DNA of 64,000 nt from Daedaleopsis sinensis. Its lineage: Eukaryota > Basidiomycota > Agaricomycetes > Polyporales > Polyporaceae. Below are positions 48,019 to 59,569 of this stretch, in pieces. The stretch's first letter is position 1. Every line of letters begins with the position of its first letter. The DNA lies in the NCBI GenBank assembly GCA_033807695.1, contig CM066305.1:3782001-3846000 (forward strand), in the 5' to 3' direction. Below the pieces are notes generated by a model, which was not told where the DNA came from, did not search any database, and worked only from the letters and a program-made list of their open reading frames with translations. Position numbers and translations under genes: made by a program.

Positions 48019-49473
48019 TTACTGAGTTTCCTGTTCAAACCGAACTTGGCGCTGAGAGCACAAAGTGGTATGCACACTCCGAGACTGCTTGTTCCGCCAA
48101 TGGTCCGCGCGCATCTGACTGCCGCACTCGACGCACGCGAGCTTCAACTGCAGGTGCACCGTCTCGATGTGCCGCCGCAGGTTCGTCACCCCGTTCACTT
48201 TGTTGCTCTGGCACCCTTGCCACAAGCACACGCCCCTGGTACTCGGCAGCGCGAATGTCTGTTGCAGGTGCGTCCACACCCGGTCGTCCGGAATTTCCGC
48301 AGGGACGAGATACGAGCCCCACAGGCGAGCACCAGTGTCGCCCCATACGATGGCGTAGCCCTCCGGGGGCCAGCCTGCTCCTCGCTCGCGGTCATACCGC
48401 TTGAGTATGCCCTTGTGATGAGGATCCCGAGTGGTTTTGCGTTTTGATCTTTCCGCCTTGAGTTTCCCTTTGGTGCGCGGCCCTTGGTTAGAGGCGACGT
48501 CGTTGGATGTGGTACTTGGTACCTCGGCCTGGCGTGGTACCTCGGCCCGGCTTAGTAGCTTGGCCTGAGAAGCGAGAAGGGAGCTCGGTGTCCGTTCAGT
48601 TGCAGTGTCGTTATGTGATGATGTGATACTGTGAGAGAGAAGAAAAGTCAGTTCTTGGTCAACTTCATCAGTCCATAGGTATCATCGTAGTCCACATACT
48701 CTGTGCAACTAGCTCGCTGAACTGCAACCTTAGCAGACGAGCTCATAGGAATCCTCTCTGTTGCAGAGGGCGCACACAAGATAGCGATTCTGGACAAGCA
48801 ATCTCAGTCGAGAGCTTATTGATGTGTACCACGAACGAAACGCACCGTTCACTAGCTCGCTCAGAGACGTTCTCGGAGTCGTCCGGGCAGTTCTCCCTCC
48901 CACGAGCCGCCTGTTTCTTCGCCTGAGCCGTCCAATAGGTCTTGCCACCAACGCGGATTTGTAGTCTCGGGCCGTCGTAGTCGTGTTGCATATGAGCGGG
49001 CATATACGGTTTCAACTGGTCGGCTCTGAACCGAGGGTGCGACGGGTCGCGAACCCGCAACCAGTTCGGTGTGCAGGGCCGAGTAAGTCGGCCGAGGTCC
49101 TCGGGACGGGCAAAACCAAATGCACCCGTGAGTCTGGGTAGTGGAGGAGTGCACATTGAATGCGAGCGAGAGCTGCAAGGTTCACGGGTAAGGAGCGAGG
49201 AGGGAGAGCGGGGTTGATATTGAAAGGGACTCACCTTGCGTCCCTATCCTTCAAGCGTTGATCACCAGGGAGATTTGCGTTATCGGACGCGTCAGTCAAA
49301 TTTTCTGGAGGAGGTGTAGGAGCGCGCCATAGCTCTCGCCGAGCGACCGCGAAAGGATCCAGAGGTAAGTGACGGCACGCGTGTGTATGTGGCCCGAGGT
49401 CGGTAGGAGTTTCACTCGGGACGGTCGACGCTCCGGAGCTCCGTATGGACGTCGCCGCGATATGCTGTTGCAC
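48019..49473 (-). CDS. Paired zinc-finger protein (Z2), 5' end unresolved
   Basis: The last exon (about 48631-48019, after a CTCTCTCACAG acceptor) is clear. It has a disordered start (ASQAKLLSRAEVPRQAEVPS), a basic stretch, then KRYDRERGAGWPPEGYAIVW, PDDRVWTHLQQTFAL, a C2H2 finger (CLWQGC, H-x4-H in HIETVH) and a second unit (CVECG, later His and Cys), ending EQET. Upstream exon-like pieces follow one another with splice signals: about 49120-48860 (RFRADQLKPYMPAHMQHDYD, KTYWTAQAKKQAARG) and about 49473-49235 (PLDPFAVARRELWRAPTPPP). The first exon and exact junctions were not found. The finger module aligns with Z3 along its length, so homology is certain. Cellular role unknown. Confidence 0.65.
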
Positions 49474-50906
49474 CGCGGACAGAGGCGACCTGCACCACGT
49501 TCAAATCGATGTCTAGTGTGAGGCCTGCGATTGTCCACTCACCGGATATGGTGTATCTCCACCTGACCATCATGACCAGATTGTGCGACGGCACGTATGT
49601 GGTTAGATATCGCATGATCGGCCTTGTTATGAGGCGTCGACAAGTGTTCGTCCTGATTGGTACAGGCCATCGTGTTGCAACAGAGCAGAGAAGGCAGCAA
49701 GAAGATGTCTGTATATTCAGGCAGGGTGAGTAGAATGTAGCGAGAGTCAGAGGACAGACAAACACCTTAGGATCGATAGGTATATATACCCAGAGCCACA
49801 GAGTCCGCCGGACCACATCTCCACTCCATAAGACAAACGCTTTGAGCGAGCACACAGGTCCCGGATCCAGGGACACTCTGGTTACACTTGACGCCATCAT
49901 GCTTTGGCTAGCGTAGTATGGAGCTACCGCTTTGTCGGACGCGGCGGTGGCACACCGGTCCTCACAAAGCGAGCGAGCTGGTTATGGAGCATAATATGGT
50001 TAGCAACCGATCTGTACTGTAGCGCTATTGTGCGGACTCACACACATTGCGACGACTCGGACTGTGACACGCTACCTGAGTGGCGAGAGGAAAGCCGGAT
50101 GTGACGGGCAAAGCTCGCTGATCCTTGTACTCGTGTAGCTTTGCATGATCGCGCTGCCGTGACAGAACTGAACATCGCCTGATGTCATGCTTCACAACAA
50201 CTCGCCCCTGTTATGAGTCAGGTGTCAATGTCGGCCCAGCAACATCTGGGACTGGGCTCCCGAAAGTGAACAACGACACTTCGGGTGCCAATAGACTACG
50301 AATTCGACCGCACCTGTGAGCACAGCTGGTATCTGTCTTGGCTTTATGATCTGAAAGTGGAAAGTCCGTTATCTCCATTGTTAATTCGACTGGAAGCAGC
50401 TGGGCCGCCTTGTCGTCTGACTCGAAGTTTCAGCTCAAACTGTCATAAATACTTGTCGTATAAACTGGCGAGGCTTTGAGTCGACGTCTCTTCCTGTAGA
50501 AAACAGCCATATTTCCTTATATCGCCTAGAAATTCGAGGAGGAAGCTGGGAGGTAGAGAAGTCGTGCTGTCAATAATTGTCACGGTAAACCTCAGGGAGA
50601 GTTAGCAACGACCTGCCGGCCGCGGCAACTTCGGTGACCGGACTCCGGGAGGCGCGACCGGTCACACTCACGTGTCAACGTATGTAACGGACAGTTTGTG
50701 TCACGACAGACACAACGGTGCTTGCGGGTATATATGTAATGGTTCGAACCGGGCTAGGAACATGCATCCGAAGATTAAATACCGTCATGCAGATAGAGCC
50801 ATACAAGCAAGCAGCTTAGAGCTAAATATTGAGATCGTGTCATGCCCACCGTCATCACCTTGAAGCACCCCGTATAGATCGTTCATCGCGGACGTAGACT
50901 GTTCGT
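49474..50906. other. Intergenic or unresolved 5' region of Z2
   Basis: May hold the first exon of Z2; a CPRCN reading near 49475 could be its Cys module. Otherwise no gene seen. Confidence 0.3.
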
Positions 50907-53014
50907 TCAGTCATCCTCGGACTCGAACTCGGACTCCATCGGACGGTCCATGCCATCCTGGTCTTCGTCGAGCTGGTCTTCCTCCAGTTCGTCCTCCTCC
51001 AGCTCGTCCTCCTCCTCGCCCTCGTCCTCGTACCCGTCCTCGCCGTCGTCCACGTTCAGGTCGTCCTCGTCCATCATCTGCCCATCCATCGCCCGCGCCT
51101 TTCCCGTGCCCCTCACCGGCCCCCCAGCGGGCGCGTTCGGGTCCATGCTCGGCTCCGCGCTCTCGCCGGGCGTCGGCATCGTTCCCGGGCCCTCCTCGCG
51201 CTCCGGGCACCCGCGCTTGTGCGTGGCCTTCCTGCGGTTATCCGCACGCTTGCGCACCCCACAGAGCTTACACACGAGCTTGAGGCCGAGGTGGACGGTC
51301 TCGACGTGGCGCTTGAGCATCTTGTACCCGTCCTTGGACGCGTCCGTCGGGATGCACCCCTCCCACTTGCAGTGGCCCATCGACTTGAGGTCGAACCGGC
51401 GCCGGAGGTGGTCGTACACCTTGTCCGTCGGGACGTCGTCCGGGAGGTCGTACCCCTCCCAGCGCCGCGGCCGCTCCTCCTCCCAGATCGGGTTCCACCC
51501 CTCGGGCGGCCACTCCTCGCGCTTCTTGCGGTTGTAGCGCTTGGCCCGGATCTTCTTCGACTTCTGCCGCCCGCGGCCGCGCAATCTGCGCTCCCCTGCG
51601 TCCTGCGGCGTGCGCATGTCCTCGATGCGGAGCGAGGACGATGACGCCTGCGCGTTTTCGAGGTCGCTCCCGGGGCGTGGCGGCCGTGGGTATGGGTGCG
51701 TGCGCACGGGCGCGGACACGGACGACAGCGTCACCTGCCGTATCACATGCGGGATGGTGGTTGCTGGCCCAGGCGCGCCTCCTCTATAGTTGTTGCCACG
51801 GCCTGCCTGGGCTCCGGGCGCGACTCCAGCGGAGACGAACAGCGGCTCCATGGGGTAGCTCGCGGGATACAGGGAGCCTGGCGGGAGGGTCCGAGGGGGG
51901 ACCGCAATCTCTCGGTGCTGGTGCGGATGTAGAGGGCCTGGAGGGCGAGAAGGAGGAGGAGGAGGAGGCGGGGGAGGAGGCGGTGGGGGGAGAGGTGGGT
52001 CATATGGCATTGGTGGAGGACTGAGCGGAGGCGGTATGAATTGCGGACGCATGCTCGCCGAGTCCGGGGGACGCCCGAGCTGAGGCAGACGCAAGGAAGG
52101 TGGATTGGCGCCAACGGGAGCGGTCACGACCTCGATCGCTTGACGAGCCACGGAGGCATTGCGTGCAGCCTCGCGAGCAAGGGCCAGCTGCCTCTGGCGG
52201 ACGACCATGAAGCTCGAGGTGGCAACCGCTTGCGGTGGCTCACCGTTGATGCGAGCACACACCGCACACGGAGGCCACGTGTGACATGGTATGTATGAGA
52301 TGTTGAAAGGCCGTTCCGCCACACTGACTTCGGCCGTGCGAGCCTCGTTTGCACGGATAGCTGAGCCTCGCCCTGGTCTACGGGTCGAAGAAAGCCCATT
52401 CGCTAGCAGTAAGCAATCGAGGCACGGGGAGAAGAAAGGGAGGTCGCAGCGCACCCTTCAGAGTCGACGTCCATGCCGTTCGCCTGCTGGGGAAGGTCCT
52501 CGCTGGAAGAACTACCTAACCCGGGCGTCTGGCTGGGGGATCCCACGGGCGTCGTCGCCGGCGAATCCGTGCCGAACCCGCGTCCGTTCCGCGTAGAGCT
52601 GGGAACCTCGAGAGTTAACCTCGGAGTAGCGCACGTCCCACGTAGCACCTACCTCGTATGCAGCAGCTCGTCGTCTTCAGACGAGTTCGAATTTAAACGA
52701 CGGCGATCAGGTTCACCGGCCGGGCCGTCGGGGATCCCGTTCCGCCGACTAGCCACCGCACCACGAGAAGTGGTTGCGTAGGCCCGACTGTCCCCAGCGA
52801 CGCTACAGTGGGCATATCAGAGCGAGCGCAGACGATTTGTGCCGATTTCGACCTACGGAGAGAGTCTGAGCTGGCGCATCACGTCGTCGTCGTCTGATTC
52901 CGACGAGCGATTGCTGGTCGCCCCCGCTGCACCGTGAGCTTTGGTGCCGTCCGAGAGAAGACTCTTGGACTTTTCTTTGCTTTTGCCACTTAATACTTTC
53001 TTTGCAGCACGCAT
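50907..53014 (-). CDS. Paired zinc-finger protein (Z3), 647 residues, with acidic tail
   Basis: Four exons join in phase: 53014-52857, 52802-52653, 52619-52455, 52377-50907. The N-terminal 170 residues are Lys/Ser/Asp-rich and disordered. Around residue 185 is a Cys module, ISYIPCHTWPPCAVC. A long Pro-rich part follows, including a run of 13 Pro. A basic block (GRGRQKSKKIRAKRYNRKKR) precedes the conserved region: WPPEG at about 447, then PTDKVYDHLRRRF, a C2H2 finger (CKWEGC, HVETVH) and a second unit (CKLCG with later His and Cys, ending about 545). The last 60 residues are almost all Asp and Glu. The basic block suggests nuclear entry, and the acidic tail suggests histone or activator contacts; both are inference. 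No catalytic motif. Confidence 0.85.
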
Positions 53015-53080
53015 AGAGGTGCTGGGGCTGGTTAGTAAGGCAGGAAGAAGGAGTCGTCCTGGTGGTTAAGGACTGCGGTC

Positions 53081-53086
53081 TATATA
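53081..53086 (-). promoter_or_regulatory. TATA-like element of Z3
   Basis: TATATA about 67 bases upstream of ATG 53014 on the minus strand. Confidence 0.4.
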
Positions 53087-53878
53087 GTCTTTGCTCGCCG
53101 GATCTCTCCGATGAGCCGATTTGCGCCTGAGGTGCCCTAACAGACTGTGAGCATTGTTTCCGAGAGGGTGAGGAGGAGAAAGACGGGTCAAACGCGGGTT
53201 ACACGTTGCCAGCGCAGAACACAAAGCAGACGCACCTTGCCGGGCGTCTACTGTGGTTATCGATGTGTCACGGGTGAAGACGACGAAATGTGCAGAAAGA
53301 GAGTGAATAGTGTCTACAGCAAAAGACGAGGCAAAGAGTGAGGCCAAAACCGCGACGCAGAAGGGACGGACGGGGTCGCAGACGGCCGATGGTGTTGGTT
53401 TGTTGAAAAGAACAAGATGGTCACGTTGAGCCGCGAGACTCCTGCCATATATGGTAAGTGTGGTAACAACCTCGCCCGCGCAACGAGGCGTCGGAGATGA
53501 AAACTTTTTCGCGCGCATCAAAGGCAGAAATTGCCCTTGTGCGCCCGAGGTTAACGGCGATCTCTCGGCGCAGGCCCAAACAATGCCTCGCCCATGTTCT
53601 ATGAACCGACATGAACTTGTATTGAAGGGTAATCAGACCTCCTCGGCTAGCTAGAACAACGCACAGGAGCTTGACGAGCGTGATGGCGACGAACATCGAT
53701 GTACAAATGGGGAAATCGGCCGAAATCACTGTCCCGGGCAAAATATAAGGTGTCGTGAGGTTATCAGGCATCGTCCAACCACCTCCCCCCTAACGCCCCT
53801 CCACGCCAACTTTGGCTCGATCGTCGCACCCAGCCCTCGTGTCTCCCAGCCCGCGCCACGGCGTGCACCGGCACGCCT
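53087..53878. other. Intergenic stretch between Z3 and Z4
   Basis: Only short frames. A 116-codon minus-strand frame at 53421-53771 lacks family resemblance and is not called. Confidence 0.35.
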
Positions 53879-54673
53879 CTAATTTCGCATGGCGCGTTTC
53901 GCTGTAGACCTGCTCCTGAGCTTCATCTGTAAGCGTCTGTTTCGGAACAGAGGCTGAGGAGGACGATATTCGCCATCGCTGGATTCCGCCTCGTCCTCCG
54001 TCGAGCGGGAGCTGCGGCGGCGCTGCAGACGTGCAGAGCGCACTCGTTTAGGCGGTGTCGGCGGAACGGCGGCGTCCCTTGGGTTCTCCCGCGGGTATTC
54101 TTCGTGCTTCGGATCTTGGCCGCTGTCACTGCGGTCGCCGTCATCATCAGAAGAGATGAGTTGGTATGTGTTGCCGTCTTCCTCATCCATAGATGCATCT
54201 GCAGCATCCACATCGCCCGCGGTCTCTGTTGCATCGTCTGCGCTCAAGCATGCGATCTCTGGCAACAGTGGCCCGGATGGTCCTCCGTCCATGCCGTCCT
54301 CGCGCATCCTTCCATCGACGCTGCACGCAGTACGAAAGGCGGGCATGGCCGTGTTGAGGCCGCTGCTGGATGGGACAACAATCGCGGGCGGCGAAGGCGG
54401 GATGGTGGCCACGGATTCCGATCTGGAAGTCGCTGCTTCTTCGTCCATGAGAGTACGACACGCCACACAAGGTTTGACAGTATCGCACGGCACCCATTTG
54501 ATGATGAGACGGTCATCCCTGGGCTCACTAGGACCGGTAATCGGAGATTCGGCTACGGCCAGCTCTTGGACGAACAGCAGCGACTCGTTTTGTGGCTCGG
54601 GCTGTGTCATGTCTGACTGTGGCGGGGAGTGCAAAATGAGGGATAGAGACTCGGGAGAGTGGTAGAGGGTCAT
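53879..54673 (-). CDS. Z3-related protein without zinc fingers (Z4), 264 residues
   Basis: Single exon from ATG 54673 (an alternative ATG at 54616 fits as well) to TAG 53879. Residues about 58-75 read IIKWVPCDTVKPCVACRTLM. This matches the Cys module ISYIPCHTWPPCAVCARI of Z3 in spacing, PC-x4-PC-x2-C. The rest is disordered: Ser/Pro-rich, then acidic (SSDDDGDRSDSGQD), ending in an Arg-rich tail (RVRSARLQRRRSSRS and LRSRSTAKRAMR). No WPPEG region and no paired fingers follow, and none is found downstream to 53087. It may be a truncated paralogue or a separate family member that uses only the Cys module. Confidence 0.65.
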   Translation of the reverse strand: MTLYHSPESLSLILHSPPQSDMTQPEPQNESLLFVQELAVAESPITGPSEPRDDRLIIKWVPCDTVKPCVACRTLMDEEAATSRSESVATIPPSPPAIVVPSSSGLNTAMPAFRTACSVDGRMREDGMDGGPSGPLLPEIACLSADDATETAGDVDAADASMDEEDGNTYQLISSDDDGDRSDSGQDPKHEEYPRENPRDAAVPPTPPKRVRSARLQRRRSSRSTEDEAESSDGEYRPPQPLFRNRRLQMKLRSRSTAKRAMRN

Positions 54674-56206
54674 AAACTCGCCTCGTTGAATCCATTATGC
54701 ATGTCGATTCTCAAGCACTGATCATTGATCAGATGACGCCCTCAAAGGGTCGATGTCTCTGTCTGCATTAAGCACGGTGATGCGCTGAAAAAGGGGTGTG
54801 AAGGAGACTCACTGTACGCAGCAACATTTTCGGTACTTCCGCATATGCCTAAGTGTACGTACCTCTATGAAGGCCGCGCAGGCGCCGCTGATCTAGGGAG
54901 CCAGTAAATAGAAGCGAGATAGATTCAACGTGGTGGTGTCACCTGTGCTCGCTGGCACATACCTGGGGCGAGCGTCGACCCAGATGACGTGGAGGGAAGG
55001 CAAACGCGTGCATTCAAGGAACGACGTGCATCGCCCTCGAGCTGCGAGGCATGCGCCAGGGGGTTTCTTGGAGCACCAGAGGTAGTGTAGGCTCAAGCCT
55101 CCAACCACTTTGTGGGCACAGCAACATTCTGCCTACAGATGAGCACTCGGCAACGTAGCACACGCAGTTGGCCTTTACGTACCATGTCAGAACCATTAAT
55201 GGCGTGATGGCGGAGGCGCTGGAGAGAGGCCCGTCGTGGCTAGCTGGAAAACTCGTAGACTCATCGCACGATATGTTATCCAAGCAAGACTAGATCGCAT
55301 GTGCCAAAGAATCGGTGAAAAGGCGATGAAAACTTTTGTAGTAAATTGAACGAGCAAGGACAGTGGTTTGGTAATCAAGCCACTGTGTGAAGTCCACGTC
55401 AACACCATGTTCAACTCCGTAGGCGCCCATTGTAACCTCGTGGCGGTGGCTGATGGCCTCGGCCGCCCGCCGATAGGCGCCAGACTTAACCGCTTCCGGC
55501 CAAGCTTTTCTCGTTCATTTTTCGCAACGTCCGCGACGAGCGAAAGCGATGTAATAGACGATGACGTGGGCGGGTTTCTCACTCGTATGAGGTACTCAGT
55601 CAGCAGAGTATTATACGAGATCATATGGGGATGTCGCGCGCTGATATTAGTGATAACATGGGAACAGAGAACAGATATTCAAGTTTCAGACCGACTCGGA
55701 CTATGCTAAGAACAAATTTTCATGCGTGAAATATCTCATTTTCACCGTAGGAGACCGGCAGGACAAAGCATTCGGTGTCATGCATGTCGAGATCCCTTAA
55801 GTTGTCGAGCTCCGGGGAAACGCCAGGATGGAGGCCTCAGGCAGGTCTGAACCTAAGTTACGACTCGGACAAGTCTTGGGTACCTACTTCTTCCCCGGCG
55901 GCCTTCATGAATATCGATGCAAGGACGGCGGTGCGAGCAACAGTTCCACATATCTCCTTAGTTTGTTATCATACGAGCACAGCTCGTTATCCAGTAGAAA
56001 CGAACCAAGGATGACCGGGTCAATGTGGTTGGCTTGCAGAGCAATAAGCCCCGTACCGGCAGGATGCGTCACTGCCTTTCGCGTTGCATCCGAAGCAGAC
56101 GACTGCACGAACAGTGTCAAAAGGCTGGAATTGTGTCCACGAACAGCTATCGATACACATCAATGCACACAACAAGCCAACCCCAGACCCTAGAGGAGAG
56201 CGCACA
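54674..56206. other. Intergenic stretch, no gene recognised
   Basis: Several short frames on both strands, none with a recognisable domain or coherent exons. Confidence 0.35.
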
Positions 56207-57999
56207 TCACCAGTCCGCAAAGCCCACAAGCTTGCCCTCCCATGTCCACCATATCTCCTCGTCCTCCTCGTCCTCCTCGTTCTGGTCCTCGTCAGCCCGG
56301 CGCCCCCCATCAGCGTCCGCTCGCCCGTCATCCCCCTCTCGCGCATGCGCGAACGCCGACCCGCCCCGGCACCCGATCCACGCGCCCTCCGTCCGCACAC
56401 GCCCGCTCTTACTCTTCGCCTTCCGTTTCGCCCCAGCACCAGCGGGTGGCGACACCGCCCCCGCGTCCTCGAGGAACGCGTCCAGGATCGCGTCCAGGGG
56501 GCGCGTGAGGTTCTGTCGGGCGGCCCACGCGGGGTGGGCGAAGCGTCGTGGGGCGCGCAGGTATATATGCGTCTGCGTCGGGGCTGTATCGCGTCGCGGT
56601 CGGGGGCGCGTCAGGAACTGTGAATGTGCAACGAGTCTGAGAGGGCGCGGACGTACCGAGTTCGCTCGACATGTCGCCCTCGCCGTCGACCCAGGCGTTC
56701 ATGAGAGTGCGCGATAAGAGGCGTTGCGCTGCGGTGAGAGCTTGTTGCGCTTCCACATGCGATTGTTCGCGGGGTACGGCAGCGGCTTGCCGGGAGGTGG
56801 ACGCTGCGGGCGGCACGGGCTTGGTAGGAGGTGGAGAGGGCGCGCAGGGTATAGATAGCGTTGGCTGCGCGGACATGCCAATATGAGGCTTAGAATTGAG
56901 AGCTTGGCCGGATGGGGCAGGTTGCGGAGGGTCACCTAAGGGCGTTGGTAATGGGCGTGGGGAAGGAATAGACTCTGGCGAGGGCGCGAGCGAGCGCGTC
57001 GGTGGCGAAGACGGCGACGGACTCCGCGAGGGTGGAGGTTCTGACGTAGAGTCAACGTCGTATTCATCATCAGAATCCAGGCGTTCGGCATCTTGGCTAC
57101 CGTCACTCGTATATCCATCGGTCACCGTGCCGCCACTCGTACCTCCATCCGAGCAGTCCGCGGTCTCGTCGTTGTCGCTCACTTCTTCTTCACTTCCTTC
57201 TGTGTCTTCGTCGCTCACGTCGTCTTCACTTGCTTCGTCATCGCTCGTATCTTCATCACCTTCGCTGTCCTCCTCGTCGTCTTCGTGTGAACTCCCGCGC
57301 GTGCCCCATATTTTGAGCTCCAAGCCATCAACGGTGAAGACGATCCTTGCGCGTGCCGCACCGACACTGGAGCCAAGGACGAACATGAGGTGTGCCGTGC
57401 CTCTGGAAATCGTTGCTGCACGAGTAGGGGTATTAGGGTCGACTGCTCCGTCTTGCCCATCTGCCGGAGTCGAGCTGCGGGCATACATGCACCTCGCGTA
57501 CGCTGTCGACAGAGCCACAAAGGTCGTTTGTAGGTGTGACGCCAGGGTGTCGATCGTCGCGAGCAGCTCTTCACGCTTCTGCGCCACCTTCGGGTTAGAT
57601 TTGCCCACCGGCATGCGGGATAGCTGGGCGACCGGACTAGCAAGGGCTCAGATGGTGGCTCGGGGTCGGGGGAGGTTGGAGAACAAGATGAACAACGTAC
57701 AATGGGATTTGGCTCTTGAGGAATAGGGTGTGGCTGAGTAGGGAGAGTGATAGTGCGGCCGCCACAGTATGTGAGATTGATGGGGTCTCGAGAATAACTG
57801 TTGGTACCTTGAGCCGCTCAAGAAAATCTTCGTCGTGCTTTTCGTCGACCTGCTGGCCGATTGACTGATTTTGTTCGCCCATGGTTGCTACAGTAGCCCT
57901 TTGTTCGGCGGGAGGAAAGGAAGATGAGGACGTGGAGGAGGATCCAGACATCGAAGGAGGTGGAGGTGAACTGTTCAGTGTAATTATCATGTCGGGCAT
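56207..57999 (-). CDS. Acidic low-complexity protein of unknown function
   Basis: Starts at ATG 57999 (MPDMIITLNSSPPPP); first exon ends with DFLERLK before a roughly 190-base intron (GTACCA donor, TCGCCCAG acceptor at about 57630). The main exon has a helical part (KVAQKREELLATIDTLASHL, ALSTAYARCM) and a part that may be beta (IVFTVDGLELKIWG). A long acidic run of Asp/Glu/Ser follows, then Pro/Ser-rich sequence and QQALTAAQRLLSRTLMNAWV. After an intron near 56655-56510 the last exon reads NLTRPLDAILDAFLEDA, a basic stretch (KRKAKSKSGR), an acidic stretch and EIWWTWEGKLVGFADW. The junction of the last intron was not resolved. The repeated helical-acidic-basic layout suggests a nuclear scaffold; function unknown. 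Confidence 0.65.
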
Positions 58000-59496
58000 C
58001 GTTCAGGTCGTCAACGGTCTTGAGCGGGTTGGCAACATTGGGGATCGTCGGTAAGGGTCGGTGAGGGTAGAGGGTAACGGTTACACGACGCGAAACAAGC
58101 GCTCTCCCGACGCGTCCAGAGTCACGTGTTGTTCGTTTAGGGCCGGTACATTCGCGACACTAAAGAAAATTCTCTCGCTTCGAATCTGGTGGTTGTCTTC
58201 GTCCTCGACCACCATGTCGTGTCTGCCCAGGTTGTGCCGCATATACCCATCCTATCATCGTTTTCACTTCTGTGTGCTGCCGCAGTATCCTGGTCCTATC
58301 CATCTCACGTGTCGAAAATACCCACTCGCTTCTGCCTAGGGACACGGCGTTCAATGCCTTCGTCTCCTTTACTAGTGATGTGGAAGATTGACTCTGCTCT
58401 CTCCACGCTTGGACGTTCGGACTCCGTGTCGACACCCGTGGACGATTGAGCACTAAGAAGAGCGGACATCTCCAATCAGGATCCTTAGCAGTTATGTAGT
58501 CCCATGGGGCGAGGTGCGTTTATCATCCTCATCACCATAGTTTATGCGCGTATTGTAGTCCATCGTGACATTGAATCCCATATTTTTATCCCTGCCATAC
58601 TGCCCTCTGCGAGATACCAAAACGAATCGCTCGCGGGATATCAGCAGAGTCGGTAACTGCTGAGTGGTGTTCGCGGATCGCCTTACAGGTGGGTACTGTC
58701 TCTCACTGTCACTATCGTCCAACATCAACATTCCCCGAAGTGGGTCGCTGTGTCCTCTATGTAAGTCTATGTAGTGGTGAACGCCGCGCAGTAGCTAACC
58801 TTTTTCGGGCAGGAAACTCGCTCGATGATGCTTCGGTGGTGGTGGTGGTGGAACCGCTATGCATGGCTCCTCGGACTCTGGTACGACTCCCGACTTCGTC
58901 CCGTCAATTGCTCACGGATGCATCATTCATAGATCAGCTCGCAGACGCCGACATGGTCTCTTCAACCGCCTCGTCCCTTTTCTTCGACGCACACTCAGTG
59001 ATGACGTACCTGATATGGATACATCACGTCTCGAATTCGGTAGGATCTTCAATTCCAGCGTCGAGATGACGGGTGCTCTCTGAAAGTACTTTCCGACCCC
59101 ATTCGGACGACGCCCAAACACCCTAAGTACCTACCGCCGAAAGCGCTACTCTCTGCTACTCTGCGCTACTGCACTTGCATTACCGCTCGTGCTGACGCGC
59201 GAACGTGTTCACTTAGAAGTTGAACGACGTCTTGTTCGATGCCGTGTTTGGAAGGATTGAAAGCTATGTAAGACGGTTGACTTGAAGAAGGCTTCGACAT
59301 CCATTCATTCAGAAATTTCCTTTGGCACCTGCGACGAAATGCCGATGCCATAACGCCCTGCGAGGGGGGTGAGGGTCATCATGCGAGGATCCTCTCATCT
59401 CACATCAAGTAGCATCCGAGATGTCCTTAGGAAAAGCGGGAGCTGGAATGGCGGAATTGACATAAAGTAACGTGACTCTACCCTGACTTGAACGCA
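58000..59496. other. Intergenic stretch, no gene recognised
   Basis: About 1.5 kb with short frames only. Likely contains the divergent promoters of the flanking genes. Confidence 0.4.
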
Positions 59497-59504
59497 TATA
59501 AACC
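59497..59504 (+). promoter_or_regulatory. TATA box of the carboxypeptidase gene
   Basis: TATAAACC, about 70 bases upstream of ATG 59570. Confidence 0.5.
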
Positions 59505-59569
59505 TCACCCCGCACTCCTCCAGGCTAGTCAGACCTCTCCTGCGCAATCTCACCGACCAGTCCTCCAGC

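Noticed and set aside
53421..53771. 116-codon minus-strand frame between Z3 and Z4
   Set aside because: No family resemblance, no exon partners and no clear promoter.
58689..59083. Plus-strand frames upstream of the carboxypeptidase
   Set aside because: Short, overlapping and without conserved motifs; likely non-coding.
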